From Nitrososphaerales archaeon (GTDB taxonomy: Archaea > Thermoproteota > Nitrososphaeria > Nitrososphaerales > Gagatemarchaeaceae): a stretch of DNA of 47,096 nt. Below, in pieces: positions 23,650-31,907 of this stretch. Location: positions 1 through 47,096 of the forward strand of contig JASHUU010000055.1 of assembly GCA_030039795.1 (NCBI GenBank). The letters are read 5' to 3'. Below the pieces are notes generated by a model, which saw nothing but the letters and a program-made list of their open reading frames with translations, was not told where the DNA came from and did no database searches. Each line of letters opens with the position of its first letter. Within the stretch, counting starts at the first letter, position 1. Made by a program: the position numbers and the translations under genes.

Positions 23650-25310
23650 GACAGGCCGCCAAACTGCGCGACCTGGCCGAGGTCCTGGAGGCCGTCGGCG
23701 CCACAAAGAGCAAGAAGGCGAAGGTCGCGCTGCTCGCGACGTACCTCCGGGGCCTGGGCCCAGACGACGCCGAGTTCGCCGCGAGAGTGGCGGCGGGGAG
23801 GTCGTCCCAGAGAGGGAGCGCGGACGAGGCGCGCGTAGGGTACTCGACCCTGCTTGACGTGATAATGGAGCTGACCGGCGCCAAGCAGGGGGACGTCTCT
23901 GACTCGTACCTCCGACACGGAGACCTCGGGGAGGTCGCGGAGGAGCTCCTCGCCAAGAAGCGGGTGCAGACGCTCTTCCAAGAGCCTCTCTCGCTCAGCG
24001 ACCTCAGGGAGGGCTTCGACAAGCTGAGGTCGACGAAAGGGAAGGGGTCGTCAGAGACTCGCTTTGAGGTCGCGAAGTCGCTCCTCCTGATGTCGTCGCC
24101 CTTGGAGAGCAAGTACATCGTGAAGGCGCTCACCGGTGAGATGAGGACAGGCATCGTCGAAGGTCTCCTCGAGGAGGCGATAGCCGAGGCGTTCTCCGTC
24201 CCGAAGGGGCAGGCGGCAAAGGCGCACATGGCCGTCGGGGACATAGGGGCCCTCGCCAGGGCGGCGTCAACGGGAGAGGTCGGCGCGATAAGGATCGCCC
24301 CCTTCCGCCCGGTGAACTTCATGCTCGCCGAGCCACTCGGCACCCCGGGAGAAGTGGCCTCGCACTTCGGGAAGACGGCGTATGCGGAGTACAAGTACGA
24401 CGGGGTGCGCGCACAGGTCCACAGGCACGGGGGAGAGGTCAGGCTCTACTCGAGGCGGCTGGAGGAGATAACCGCCAGCTTCCCCGAGGTGGTCGGCGCG
24501 TTCCCCGCGAGCGGAGACGACTTCATCCTGGACGGAGAAGTGGTGGCGTACGCATCCGAGCGCCCGCTCCCCTTCCAGCTGCTCCAGAGGAGGCTCAGGA
24601 GGCTGGACGGGTTCGACGAGGCGGCGAGGGAGGCGCCCGTGGTCTTCTTCGCCTTCGACATCCTCCTCCGCGGAGAGGAGGAGACGGTCGAGCTTCCCCT
24701 GCGGGAAAGGCGGCGCATGCTTGACGCCGCGCTGGGCTCCTCGGGCGCGAGAAGGGCCCGCTCGGAGGACGTGACCACCGAGGAGGATGTGGGCGTGGCA
24801 TTCAGGAGGAGCCGCGACCTCGGATACGAAGGGCTGGTTGTCAAGGACCCGGACAGCACGTACTGCATGGGGAAGCGCGGGTCCGGGTGGGTCAAGCTGA
24901 AGGAGGAGCTCGACACCATAGACGCAGTGATAGTCGCAGCCGAGTACGGCCACGGGAAGAGGGTGGGCGTCATATCCGACTACACCTTCGCGGTGCGCGA
25001 CGGGGAGGCCCTGAAGACCGTGGGGAAGGCCTACAGCGGCCTGACAGACTCGGAGATCGAGGAGATGACCAAGAGGCTGAAGGAAACGACGGTGAAGGAC
25101 ATGGGCTACAGGAGGCTGGTCAGGCCTGAGATCGTCGTGGAGGTGGCCTTCGACAGCGTCCAGAAGAGCGGCCGCCACGACAGCGGATACGCCCTCCGCT
25201 TTCCCAGGATCAAGAGGATAAGGACAGACAAGTCCGCCTCGGACGTCGACACGCTCGACAGGGTCAGAGAGATCTTCTCCAGGCAGAAGCTGAAGGTGGA
25301 AGGAAGGTAG
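23646..25310 (+). CDS. lig: ATP-dependent DNA ligase
   Basis: A 554-aa replicative-type archaeal ligase. The N-terminal DNA-binding domain is about residues 1-200. The nucleotidyltransferase motif I is EYKYDGVRAQ with the AMP-accepting Lys at about residue 250. Later motifs are SRRLEEIT, FILDGEVVAY, GLVVKDPDSTY and GWVKLKEE. The C-terminal OB domain ends near RFPRIKRIR. It seals Okazaki fragments and repair nicks. ATG 23646 overlaps the rimI stop, and the start matches normal ligase length. No PCNA or other replication genes are adjacent. Confidence 0.96.
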   Translation: MRQAAKLRDLAEVLEAVGATKSKKAKVALLATYLRGLGPDDAEFAARVAAGRSSQRGSADEARVGYSTLLDVIMELTGAKQGDVSDSYLRHGDLGEVAEELLAKKRVQTLFQEPLSLSDLREGFDKLRSTKGKGSSETRFEVAKSLLLMSSPLESKYIVKALTGEMRTGIVEGLLEEAIAEAFSVPKGQAAKAHMAVGDIGALARAASTGEVGAIRIAPFRPVNFMLAEPLGTPGEVASHFGKTAYAEYKYDGVRAQVHRHGGEVRLYSRRLEEITASFPEVVGAFPASGDDFILDGEVVAYASERPLPFQLLQRRLRRLDGFDEAAREAPVVFFAFDILLRGEEETVELPLRERRRMLDAALGSSGARRARSEDVTTEEDVGVAFRRSRDLGYEGLVVKDPDSTYCMGKRGSGWVKLKEELDTIDAVIVAAEYGHGKRVGVISDYTFAVRDGEALKTVGKAYSGLTDSEIEEMTKRLKETTVKDMGYRRLVRPEIVVEVAFDSVQKSGRHDSGYALRFPRIKRIRTDKSASDVDTLDRVREIFSRQKLKVEGR

Positions 25311-25324
25311 AGCCGCCCCCGGGG

Positions 25325-25331
25325 CTTATAT
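25325..25331 (+). promoter_or_regulatory. TATA element for the prepilin peptidase gene
   Basis: CTTATAT is centred about 29 nt before TTG 25357. Confidence 0.55.
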
Positions 25332-25356
25332 CGTCCGCCAGCCGTTCCTCTCGCGC

Positions 25357-25974
25357 TTGTACGCGCAGATCCTGATCGCAGCCTCCTTCTGCGTCGCGGC
25401 GTACCAGGACGTGAAGGACAGGGCCGTGAGCGACCTCGTCTGGATCCCGGCTCTCGGCGGTGTGGCCTACATCCTCTACTCGATGGTGACATCCTCGAAC
25501 CCCCCGGTGGAGTACGAGCTGGTCAAGGTCGTCCTCATAGGAGGAGTGGCGCTCGCGGCCGCATACTTCGGCTTCGTAGGGGAGGCGGACGCCATCGCGC
25601 TGGCGTTCGTGGCAGCGGACCCCTACCGGCTGTCGCCGATCGTCCCCCTCGTCTTCGGCTCGGCGGTGGCGCTCGTCCACATAGGGTACGAGTTCGCGAA
25701 CGGCAACGCGAGGGGCACCCGCACGATCCCGATGGAGAAGTTCCTGCGCGAGCAGAGGTGGATCCCCAAGGCGGTCCTGCACGACGGGTCGAGGACGGAG
25801 GTCAGCGGCGACGTCAACGTAGCCAGGGACGAAGTCGAAGCGAGCCAGACGCCCGACGCGATGGTCGAGGTCAGCTACGGGGTCCCCACCGTGGCCTACC
25901 TGGGAGTCGGCTACGTCGCGTTCATCATCTTCCTGGCCTTCTTCAGCCCCTCCGTGTTCGCCTCCCTTCCCTAG
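25357..25974 (+). CDS. A24 family prepilin / preflagellin peptidase
   Basis: A 205-aa membrane aspartyl protease. The first catalytic Asp region is AYQDVKDRAVSD just after TM1, and the second is the GxAD-type motif in FVGEADAIAL. Hydrophobic segments fill residues about 25-45, 55-70, 85-100 and 180-200. A long soluble loop (about 115-170) lies before the last TM. It cleaves class III signal peptides of pilins and archaellins. None are encoded nearby, so its substrates are elsewhere. The start is TTG 25357 with a TATA element about 29 nt upstream. Confidence 0.8.
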   Translation: MYAQILIAASFCVAAYQDVKDRAVSDLVWIPALGGVAYILYSMVTSSNPPVEYELVKVVLIGGVALAAAYFGFVGEADAIALAFVAADPYRLSPIVPLVFGSAVALVHIGYEFANGNARGTRTIPMEKFLREQRWIPKAVLHDGSRTEVSGDVNVARDEVEASQTPDAMVEVSYGVPTVAYLGVGYVAFIIFLAFFSPSVFASLP

Positions 25975-25987
25975 TCCGTCTCCTCTA

Positions 25988-25995
25988 GGTTAAAT
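25988..25995 (+). promoter_or_regulatory. TATA element for the P-loop kinase gene
   Basis: GGTTAAAT is centred about 28 nt before TTG 26020. Confidence 0.5.
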
Positions 25996-26019
25996 CGGGA
26001 CGCCCGCAAGAGGGCGCAA

Positions 26020-26610
26020 TTGACCTTCGTGGTCCTCGAAGGATTCTCCGGCAGCGGGAAGACGACTCTGGCCCTGGAGATGGAGAAGAGAGGGTGGGTC
26101 AGGCTCCCGGAGTCGGCGCACGTCGTCCCGAGGTCGGTGCCGGTGGCGGACAGGGCCGACACCTTCTCTGACTACTGCCTCTTCGGGGCGACCATGGGGT
26201 TCAGCAGCGCGATAGCGAAGTCCAGGGAGAGAGGCCGGGTGGTGTCCGAGGGCTACCTGCTTGGGGACCTCGCGTACGCGAAGATCAGGTTCGAACTGAA
26301 GAAGAGCGACGCCTACCCGGTGCTGCTACGCCTCTGCAAGGACATGCTGAGCGACCCCAGGATGAGGCCCGACCTCTACGTCCGGCTCGAGGCCGGGGGC
26401 GACACGATTGGCAGCAGGCAGGCGCGGAAGGGCGAGAGGGAGAGGAACGTCGACGGATACTTCAAGGAGAGGTTCTACCCGGCTCTCGGCGAAGTGCATA
26501 CGGAGCTGGGCGAATCCGAGGTCGAGAGAGTCAGGACCGACTCGGACAAGTCGGCGACCCTGGAGCGGGTCCTGGCCGCCCTGGAGAGGAGGGGCGCGTG
26601 GCGGCCCTGA
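26020..26610 (+). CDS. P-loop kinase, thymidylate/deoxynucleoside kinase-like
   Basis: A 196-aa protein beginning with a P-loop (LEGFSGSGKTTLA). A later SEGYLLGDLAYAK is in the place of the substrate DR-x segment of thymidylate kinase-like enzymes. RQARKGERERN is a likely Arg-rich lid. It probably phosphorylates a nucleotide or nucleoside. The exact substrate cannot be told, and it is not a canonical Tmk. TTG 26020 fits the TATA element. Its 3' end overlaps the next gene by 13 nt, so the two are co-transcribed. Confidence 0.65.
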   Translation: MTFVVLEGFSGSGKTTLALEMEKRGWVRLPESAHVVPRSVPVADRADTFSDYCLFGATMGFSSAIAKSRERGRVVSEGYLLGDLAYAKIRFELKKSDAYPVLLRLCKDMLSDPRMRPDLYVRLEAGGDTIGSRQARKGERERNVDGYFKERFYPALGEVHTELGESEVERVRTDSDKSATLERVLAALERRGAWRP

Positions 26611-27452
26611 GCGCCGGCGGGACGCGCTGGAGGGGGTTGCTAGAGCGTGCGTCGCTGGACGCCCAGCGAGCGGTCGAGCGGGTGGCCGCAGACGGAAAGA
26701 GGTCGACGTACGTGGGGACCGGGGCGTCAGGCGACCGCACCCTCCTGGCCGACAAGAGAGCCGAGGAGGCCATCCTCGGAGGCATGTCCGGCGTCCCGGG
26801 CCTTCGGATACTGAGCGAGGAGGCGGGGGAGAGCGGGCCCGCCGACCCGGAGTTCCTGGCCATCGTGGACCCGCTTGACGGGTCGTCGAACTACAGCCAC
26901 GGAATACCGTTCTATTGCGCGTCCGTGGGGGTCCTCGACGGAAGGGGACTCGCGTCCCTGCGGGTGGCGCTCGTGAGGAACCTGGTCAACGGGGACGTGT
27001 ATTACGCAGAGAGGGGCAAGGGAGCCACAAAGAACGGCCTGAGGATCTCGACGAGCCGCGTGGCGGACATCCACGCAGCCGTCGCAGGCGTAGACCTCAG
27101 CAGGACCTCGCGGCGGAGAGTCGAGAAGCACGCGAGGCTGGTGCCATCCGTCGCCAGGCAGGTGCACCTCGGCGCGAACGCACTCGAGCTCTGCTTGCTG
27201 GCGGAAGGGGCGATAGACCTGGTGGTGGACTCGCGCGGAAGGGCCAGGGTCGTGGACTTCGCTGGCGGCGGCCTCATCGCAAAGGAGGCGGGCGCCGTCA
27301 TCACGACCCCTCAGGGAGGGGCCCTAGCGCCTCCGATATCGATGGCCAGCAGGTTCGACTTCGTGGCGTCGGCGAACCCTGAGCTGCACAGGAAGGCGCT
27401 GTCCGCGCTGGGGTCCTGGGCGGAGCGGAGGAGAGGGCAACCCGCCGGGTAG
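26598..27452 (+). CDS. Inositol monophosphatase / archaeal fructose-1,6-bisphosphatase family enzyme
   Basis: A 284-aa metal-dependent phosphatase. The metal sites are ILSEEAGE and IVDPLDGSSNY, the family's DP-(I/L)-DG-(T/S) motif. The C-terminal VVDFAGGGLIAKEAGA supplies the last Asp. Archaeal members hydrolyse inositol-1-phosphate and fructose-1,6-bisphosphate. GTG 26598 overlaps the kinase gene by 13 nt. Whether this copy serves gluconeogenesis or inositol lipid synthesis cannot be decided here. Confidence 0.9.
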   Translation: MAALSAGGTRWRGLLERASLDAQRAVERVAADGKRSTYVGTGASGDRTLLADKRAEEAILGGMSGVPGLRILSEEAGESGPADPEFLAIVDPLDGSSNYSHGIPFYCASVGVLDGRGLASLRVALVRNLVNGDVYYAERGKGATKNGLRISTSRVADIHAAVAGVDLSRTSRRRVEKHARLVPSVARQVHLGANALELCLLAEGAIDLVVDSRGRARVVDFAGGGLIAKEAGAVITTPQGGALAPPISMASRFDFVASANPELHRKALSALGSWAERRRGQPAG

Positions 27453-27455
27453 GCG

Positions 27456-28613
27456 CTAACCCAGCTTCTTCTTCAGTTCCTCGGTCCGGTCCGTCTTCTC
27501 CCAGGTGAAGTCGCTGTCTTCCCTGCCGAAGTGGCCGTAGCACGCGGTCTTCCTGTAGATCGGGCGCAACAGGTCGAGGTTCTGTATTATCATCCCCGGG
27601 CGCATGTCGAAGACCTCCTCGGCGGCCTTCGTTATCCTCTCGTCGGCAGCCTTCCCGGTGCCGAGGGTGTCCACCATGAAGGAGACTGGCTTGGCCACGC
27701 CAATCGCGTACGCTATCTGGACCTGGCACTTCTCCGCCAGCCCTGCCGCAACTATGTTCTTCGCGATGTACCTCGCCATGTAGTTCCCAGACCTGTCCAC
27801 CTTCGAAGGGTCCTTCCCCGAGAAGCAGCCGCCGCCGTGCGAGCCCACGCCGCCGTATGTGTCCACGATTATCTTCCTCCCTGTCAGCCCGGAGTCGGCC
27901 AAGGTCCCGCCCACCACGAACCTCCCTGTAGAGTTGATGAGCATCCTCGTGCGGCCGTCCAAGAGCTCCTTTGGTATCACCTGCTTGACCACCTTCTCGA
28001 TGACATCCTGCTCCGTCTTCTTCTCGTCTACGTCCTCCCGGTGCTGAGCCGCGACGACCACCGTGTCCACCCTCACAGGTTTGCCGCCGTCGTACTCCAC
28101 GGTCACCTGGGACTTGCCGTCGGGCCTGAGGTAAGGCACGACCCCCTGCTTCCTGACCTCGGCGAGCCTCCGCACCACCCCGTGCGCCAGCATTATCGGG
28201 AGAGGCATCATCTGCTTGGTCTCCTTCGTCGCGTAGCCGAACATCATGCCCTGGTCTCCCGCGCCCATGGCCTCGGGCCGCCCGGTCACGCCCCTGGAGA
28301 TGTCGGGCGACTGCTCTTCGATTGAGACGAGCACGCCGCACGTCTCCCAGTCCAGACCGTCCTTCGCGTTGTTGAAGCCTATGTCTCTCAGCACCTCGCG
28401 GACGACCTGCTTGATGTTGACGTAGGCGGAGGTCGTTATCTGACCGGTGACTATGACCGTGCCCTGCATTATCAGGGTCTCGCAGTCGACCCTCGCCGTC
28501 TTGTCCTTCGAGACTATGGCGTCCAGGACCGAGTCGGATATCTGGTCCGCGCACTTGTCGGGGTGGCCCTCGGCCACGCTTTCGGAGGTGAACAGGTGCC
28601 TGCCTGCGGGCAT
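27456..28613 (-). CDS. metK: S-adenosylmethionine synthetase, bacterial/eukaryotic type
   Basis: A 385-aa enzyme that makes SAM from ATP and methionine. It is the bacterial MetK type, not the divergent archaeal MAT type. [20 protein letters not shown] opens the protein, signature 1 is [12 protein letters not shown] and signature 2 is [16 protein letters not shown], where Cys replaces the usual Ala. ATG 28613 gives the normal N-terminus. A TATA element near 28700 leaves a G+C-rich leader of about 60 nt containing a GAGGGGAG Shine-Dalgarno-like stretch, unlike the leaderless neighbours. It is divergent from an HTH-CBS regulator. Confidence 0.96.
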   Translation of the reverse strand: MPAGRHLFTSESVAEGHPDKCADQISDSVLDAIVSKDKTARVDCETLIMQGTVIVTGQITTSAYVNIKQVVREVLRDIGFNNAKDGLDWETCGVLVSIEEQSPDISRGVTGRPEAMGAGDQGMMFGYATKETKQMMPLPIMLAHGVVRRLAEVRKQGVVPYLRPDGKSQVTVEYDGGKPVRVDTVVVAAQHREDVDEKKTEQDVIEKVVKQVIPKELLDGRTRMLINSTGRFVVGGTLADSGLTGRKIIVDTYGGVGSHGGGCFSGKDPSKVDRSGNYMARYIAKNIVAAGLAEKCQVQIAYAIGVAKPVSFMVDTLGTGKAADERITKAAEEVFDMRPGMIIQNLDLLRPIYRKTACYGHFGREDSDFTWEKTDRTEELKKKLG

Positions 28614-28696
28614 CTGCTATGCGCTCCCCTCGGCGCGGCCCGCCCAGACGGGTGGAACGTCTCCCCTGCGATTCACGCGCCGCCCTCCTTGTAATA

Positions 28697-28706
28697 CTTT
28701 ATATTG
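28697..28706. promoter_or_regulatory. A/T element shared by metK and the HTH-CBS gene
   Basis: ACTTTATATT reads as a TATA box on both strands. It lies about 37 nt before GTG 28739 (leader about 10 nt) and about 90 nt before ATG 28613 (leader about 60 nt). An imperfect inverted repeat, ATTC (28722-28725) and GAAT (28732-28735), covers the predicted start of the HTH-CBS transcript. Confidence 0.5.
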
Positions 28707-28738
28707 GTTATTGACCTTACTATTCTACTAGGAATATC

Positions 28739-29302
28739 GTGTCCGGCCAGGTGGTGGACCCCAGTCAGCTGAAGAGGATACGGGTGCAGCTCGGGTACAC
28801 GCAGGCGGCCCTGGCCCAGGCGGCCGGCGTTTCGCAGTCTGTGATAGCCAAGATCGAGGCGGGCAAGGTCGACCCCACCTACCGCACGATCTCGGAGATT
28901 TCGAGGGCGCTCTTCTCCAGGATGGCGAAGAAGAGCAAGCGCGCCTCCGACGTGATGAGCTCCCCCGTGATCGGCGTCCAGGAGTCAGTGGTCCTCTCCG
29001 AGTGCGTCGAAGTGATGAAGAGGAACTCCATCTCCCAGATGCCCGTATTCTCGGGAAGGAGGATGGCGGGGACGATAACAGAGGGGCAGATCATGGCGAC
29101 CGTGTCCGAGGCCGCCGACCCGGCTGCGGTCCTCGGCCAGAGGGTGAAGGACCATGTCCTTCCAGCGTTCGCCATAGTAGGCAAGGACACCCCGGTCGAA
29201 GCCCTCATGTCGCTGTTCAGACTCCTTCCGGCGGTGCTGGTGTCGTCAGGGGACGAGATAGTGGGGATAGTGACGAAGATCGACGTCCTCTCGGCCGCCT
29301 GA
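28739..29302 (+). CDS. HTH-CBS transcriptional regulator
   Basis: A 187-aa protein. Residues about 9-58 form a Cro/XRE-type helix-turn-helix (RIRVQLGYTQAALAQAAGVS, IAKIEAGKVDP). Residues about 66-185 form a pair of CBS domains (ASDVMSSPVIGV, RMAGTITEGQIM, EIVGIVTKIDVL). CBS pairs bind adenosyl ligands such as AMP, ATP or SAM. The protein is therefore probably a ligand-sensing DNA-binding regulator. It is transcribed away from metK and shares its promoter region, so SAM is a natural candidate ligand (inference). GTG 28739 is the start. Confidence 0.88.
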   Translation: MSGQVVDPSQLKRIRVQLGYTQAALAQAAGVSQSVIAKIEAGKVDPTYRTISEISRALFSRMAKKSKRASDVMSSPVIGVQESVVLSECVEVMKRNSISQMPVFSGRRMAGTITEGQIMATVSEAADPAAVLGQRVKDHVLPAFAIVGKDTPVEALMSLFRLLPAVLVSSGDEIVGIVTKIDVLSAA

Positions 29303-29364
29303 GACCGCGCCTGGGTCGCACTTCCCACTCGCTTCCGCGGACGGCTGAGACAACCGGGCCGTCG

Positions 29365-30210
29365 TCACGACCCGCCCGGGCCCGACTTCCGGGGCGTCCT
29401 CAGGAGCCTGCTCCTCGCCTTCCCCAGCAGGCGCCCCCTCTGCCACCGCCTCACCCACCCCGAGATGTCTGACCTTTCGGCGTCGCCATGCGCGAAGTAG
29501 CCCACCAGCGTCTTGAGGGCCGCCGCGGGCTGCGACGGGAAGTTCGCCGCGACCCTCCCCATCGCGTAGACCGGGTCGTATCCCAGCGCGTACATGGCCC
29601 TCCCGTCGGGGATGCCCTTCAGGCGGGTCCCCCTGCTGACGCCCGACACGATGTCTGCGTACACTGTCACCTTGTATCCATGCTGGACCAGCTTAAGCCT
29701 GAGCCATGCCTCATACCCGTACATCAGCGGATACCTCATGCCGTTGAGGCCCCGCCAGGCTGCTGTCTTCACGGCGAAGCCGGTGTTCCTTGGCATCTCC
29801 TCGTCCACCGGCTCCCCCACGATGGCGCCGCTCGCGGCTGCCACTAGGCTGTCTCGTCGCATCCTCGACGTCAGGTCCGCCATGTACGCCGGAGGCAGCG
29901 GGTTGTCGGCGTCGACGATCACGACGAACTCGGCGGCCTCCGAAACGCGCGCGAGGCCCGCGTTGATGACCGCAGCCAACTGCGGGCGGCCCAGGTAGCT
30001 CTGACTATGCCGGGGCAGCCTCACGAGCTCGCAGCCGTACCGGGAGGCTACCTCGGACGTGCCGTCCTCCGAGCCGTCGTCCACCACGACCATCTTCGAG
30101 GGCCTCAGGGTCTGCAGCGTCAGCGCGTCCAGGGTGGAACCTATGCGGGGAGCCTCGTCCCTGGCTATGGTCACGGTCTCGTAGGCGGGACGGGCCTGCG
30201 AGCCTTGCAT
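29365..30210 (-). CDS. Family 2 glycosyltransferase
   Basis: A 281-aa GT-A fold enzyme. It has an N-terminal nucleotide-binding strand (VTIARDEAPRIGSTLDAL), VVVDDGSEDGT, the metal-binding region VIVDADNPLPPAYM and a C-terminal acceptor region (GYEAWLRLKLVQHGYKV). No TM segment is evident, so it probably acts at the inner face of the membrane on lipid-linked glycan. ATG 30210 is about 26 nt after a TATA element (GCTTAAACG on the minus strand, 30232-30240). It stands at the edge of the polysaccharide and sulfate region. Confidence 0.85.
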   Translation of the reverse strand: MQGSQARPAYETVTIARDEAPRIGSTLDALTLQTLRPSKMVVVDDGSEDGTSEVASRYGCELVRLPRHSQSYLGRPQLAAVINAGLARVSEAAEFVVIVDADNPLPPAYMADLTSRMRRDSLVAAASGAIVGEPVDEEMPRNTGFAVKTAAWRGLNGMRYPLMYGYEAWLRLKLVQHGYKVTVYADIVSGVSRGTRLKGIPDGRAMYALGYDPVYAMGRVAANFPSQPAAALKTLVGYFAHGDAERSDISGWVRRWQRGRLLGKARSRLLRTPRKSGPGGS

Positions 30211-30231
30211 GGGCCCAGCTGGCCCGACGCC

Positions 30232-30240
30232 CGTTTAAGC
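30232..30240 (-). promoter_or_regulatory. TATA element for the glycosyltransferase gene
   Basis: Minus-strand GCTTAAACG is centred about 26 nt before ATG 30210. Confidence 0.55.
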
Positions 30241-30283
30241 TTCAGGGTGTGATGACCGACTTACTGTGCTGCTCGACTTCCAA

Positions 30284-30362
30284 CAAAAGCGGGGGGCATC
30301 TCGCGCCCTCCGCACAGAGGCTCGAAGGCATCGCCCAGGACAGAACTGGCGAATTCTAACAC
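30284..30362 (-). ncRNA. Candidate small RNA in the 311-bp intergenic region
   Basis: A minus-strand TATA element GTTTAATTATACG (30379-30391) has no gene behind it at the right spacing and predicts a start near 30358. The following sequence has a hairpin, CGCCAG and CTGGGCG around a 7-nt loop, then a second one, CCTC and GAGG. It reaches GCTTTTG, a short U-run (30283-30286). The rest of 30211-30521 holds only the promoters of the flanking genes. No known RNA family is recognised. Confidence 0.25.
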
Positions 30363-30489
30363 CCTAGGGTTGCAATCACGTATAATTAAACTTGTGCCAG
30401 ACCTCAGTCTTCGTCCTCAAGCCACCGGGGCGCAGCTCCCCCCGGGCGCATCTCTACGGCCGCCGGTTGGCAGAGGACGGGCGGGTTCT

Positions 30490-30510
30490 GTTAGTTAATT
30501 ATATATAATA
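30490..30510 (+). promoter_or_regulatory. A/T-rich promoter of the RHH-sat operon
   Basis: TTAGTTAATTATATATAATA contains two overlapping TATA-like boxes. The left box is about 26 nt before TTG 30522, and the right one about 29 nt before the in-frame TTG 30534. Either codon could be the true start. Confidence 0.65.
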
Positions 30511-30521
30511 CAGCGTCCGGC

Positions 30522-30755
30522 TTGGGCAAGACTTTGCCAACGAAGTATACGACAGTTTCAATTCCGAAGACACTCCACGCGAGGCTCGAGAAACTCATCT
30601 CGACAAAGACCGGCTTCAAGTCGGTCTCCGACTACGTCACGTTCGTGCTCAGGGAAGTCGTGACGATGCACGAGACGTCGCAGAGCCCCGACCCGTTCTC
30701 CAGCAAGGACATCGAGGAGATCAAGGCCCGCCTGAAGGCGCTCGGCTACCTGTAG
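30522..30755 (+). CDS. Small ribbon-helix-helix-like protein preceding ATP sulfurylase
   Basis: A 77-aa protein whose N-terminal half reads as an RHH strand and helices (YTTVSIPKTLHARLEKLI, then KSVSDYVTFVLREVV). The C-terminus IEEIKARLKALGYL is a separate short helix that recurs in the small protein at 35257 (AIEDRLKSLGYF). It could regulate the sat operon that follows or bind a partner protein. TTG 30522 is given; TTG 30534 is possible. The next gene begins within 10 nt of its stop, so the two are one operon. Confidence 0.75.
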   Translation: MGKTLPTKYTTVSIPKTLHARLEKLISTKTGFKSVSDYVTFVLREVVTMHETSQSPDPFSSKDIEEIKARLKALGYL

Positions 30756-30764
30756 GTGTGGAAG

Positions 30765-31907
30765 ATGGTCAGCGCACCTCACGGAGGCAAGCTGGTACAG
30801 ATAGGCCAGCGGGTCAACCGCGACGCCTTCGCCGGCTTCAAGGCAGCCCAGACAGTCACGATAGGAGAGGAGACCAAGAGCGTCGTGAAGGACATCGCCA
30901 GCGGCGTGTTCAGCCCCATCGAGGGGTTCATGGGCGAGAACGACTACCTCGGAGTCATCGAGCAGATGCGGCTGGAGAGCGACGTGCCGTGGACCATCCC
31001 CGTGCTCCTGCCCGTGGAGGACGATGTGAAGCTGGCGGCCGGAGATGAGGCTCTCCTTGCCGACAAGGAGGGCGCACCCGTCGCGGTCATGGAGTGCGGA
31101 GAGACGTTCCAGGTGTCGAAGAAGGAGTACGCGATGAAGGTCTTCGGGACCGAGGACCAGGCGCACCCCGGCGTGTCCAAGGTCTACGACCGGCCCTCTA
31201 GGGCCATGGCGGGCAAGCTGAAGGCCGTCGCCAGGGTCGACCACGGGCGGTTCGCCGACTGCACGCTCTCGCCGAAGGAGACCAGGGTCCTCTTTACCGA
31301 GAGGGGCTGGAACAGCGTGGTGGCCTTCCAGACGCGCAACGCCCCCCACATCAACCACGAGTACCTGCAGAAGAGCGCGCTCGCGCTCGTGGACGGCCTG
31401 TTCGTCAACCCGGTCGTGGGGAAGAAGAAGCCAGGCGACTTCAAGGACGAGGTAATCGTCGACGCGTACAAGGCGCTCATCGACAACTACTACCCGAAGA
31501 GCTCCGTCGTGCTGAGCGTACTCCACTACGAGATGCAGTACGCCGGCCCGAAGGAGGCGATAATGCACGCGATAATGAGGAAGAACTTCGGCTGCACCCA
31601 CATCACCATAGGGCGGGACCACGCGGGCGTGGGGAACTACTACGGCCCGTACGCCGCGCAGGACATCTTCAAGGAGTTCCCAGACCTGGGCATAACCCCG
31701 TTCTTCTTCAAGGAGTTCTTCTACTGCAGGCGGTGCGCCGGGATAGCAAGCGAGAAGACCTGCCCGCATCCTGAGGAGGAGAGGCTCAGCTTCAGCGGGA
31801 CGAAGCTGAGGAAGATGTTCGCGGACGGACAGGTCCCCCCCAAGGAGTTCATGAGGCCGGAGGTCGCGCACGTGATAGCCGAGTCGAAGGCCCCGTTCGT
31901 GGAGTGA
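30765..31907 (+). CDS. sat: Sulfate adenylyltransferase (ATP sulfurylase)
   Basis: A 380-aa enzyme that makes APS from ATP and sulfate. The N-terminus (SAPHGGKLV) and active-site region QTRNAPHINHEYLQK are diagnostic. The second ATP-binding region is IGRDHAGVG. A Cys-rich stretch, YCRRCAGIASEKTCPH, is the zinc-like site of archaeal enzymes. ATG 30765 is preferred, with a GGTG Shine-Dalgarno-like sequence just upstream; GTG 30756 in frame is possible. It stands with cysC in a PAPS-forming operon. No PAPS reductase is in the window. Confidence 0.95.
   Translation: MVSAPHGGKLVQIGQRVNRDAFAGFKAAQTVTIGEETKSVVKDIASGVFSPIEGFMGENDYLGVIEQMRLESDVPWTIPVLLPVEDDVKLAAGDEALLADKEGAPVAVMECGETFQVSKKEYAMKVFGTEDQAHPGVSKVYDRPSRAMAGKLKAVARVDHGRFADCTLSPKETRVLFTERGWNSVVAFQTRNAPHINHEYLQKSALALVDGLFVNPVVGKKKPGDFKDEVIVDAYKALIDNYYPKSSVVLSVLHYEMQYAGPKEAIMHAIMRKNFGCTHITIGRDHAGVGNYYGPYAAQDIFKEFPDLGITPFFFKEFFYCRRCAGIASEKTCPHPEEERLSFSGTKLRKMFADGQVPPKEFMRPEVAHVIAESKAPFVE

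Noticed and set aside
27301-28554. 417-codon open frame on the minus strand over metK
   Set aside because: It is a frame-shifted shadow of metK with Arg/Gly-rich composition typical of G+C-rich antisense or off-frame reading.
28614-28690. SAM riboswitch in the metK leader
   Set aside because: The CGGCGCG/CGCGCCG stem has its 5' arm at or before the predicted transcription start, only a 5-bp inner hairpin remains, and no known SAM riboswitch core is recognisable.
30249-30255. Box C (GTGATGA) of a C/D guide RNA
   Set aside because: No box D (CTGA) or second C/D pair is found at the required spacing.
30378-30497. 34-codon ORF from GTG 30393 behind an A/T element
   Set aside because: The spacing to the TATA element is too short, the composition is Pro/Arg/Gly-rich, and it runs into the promoter of the RHH gene.
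30558-31871. 437-codon open frame on the minus strand over the sat gene
   Set aside because: Antisense to sat and the small RHH gene, with Leu/His/Val-rich low-information sequence and no promoter; sat is certain.
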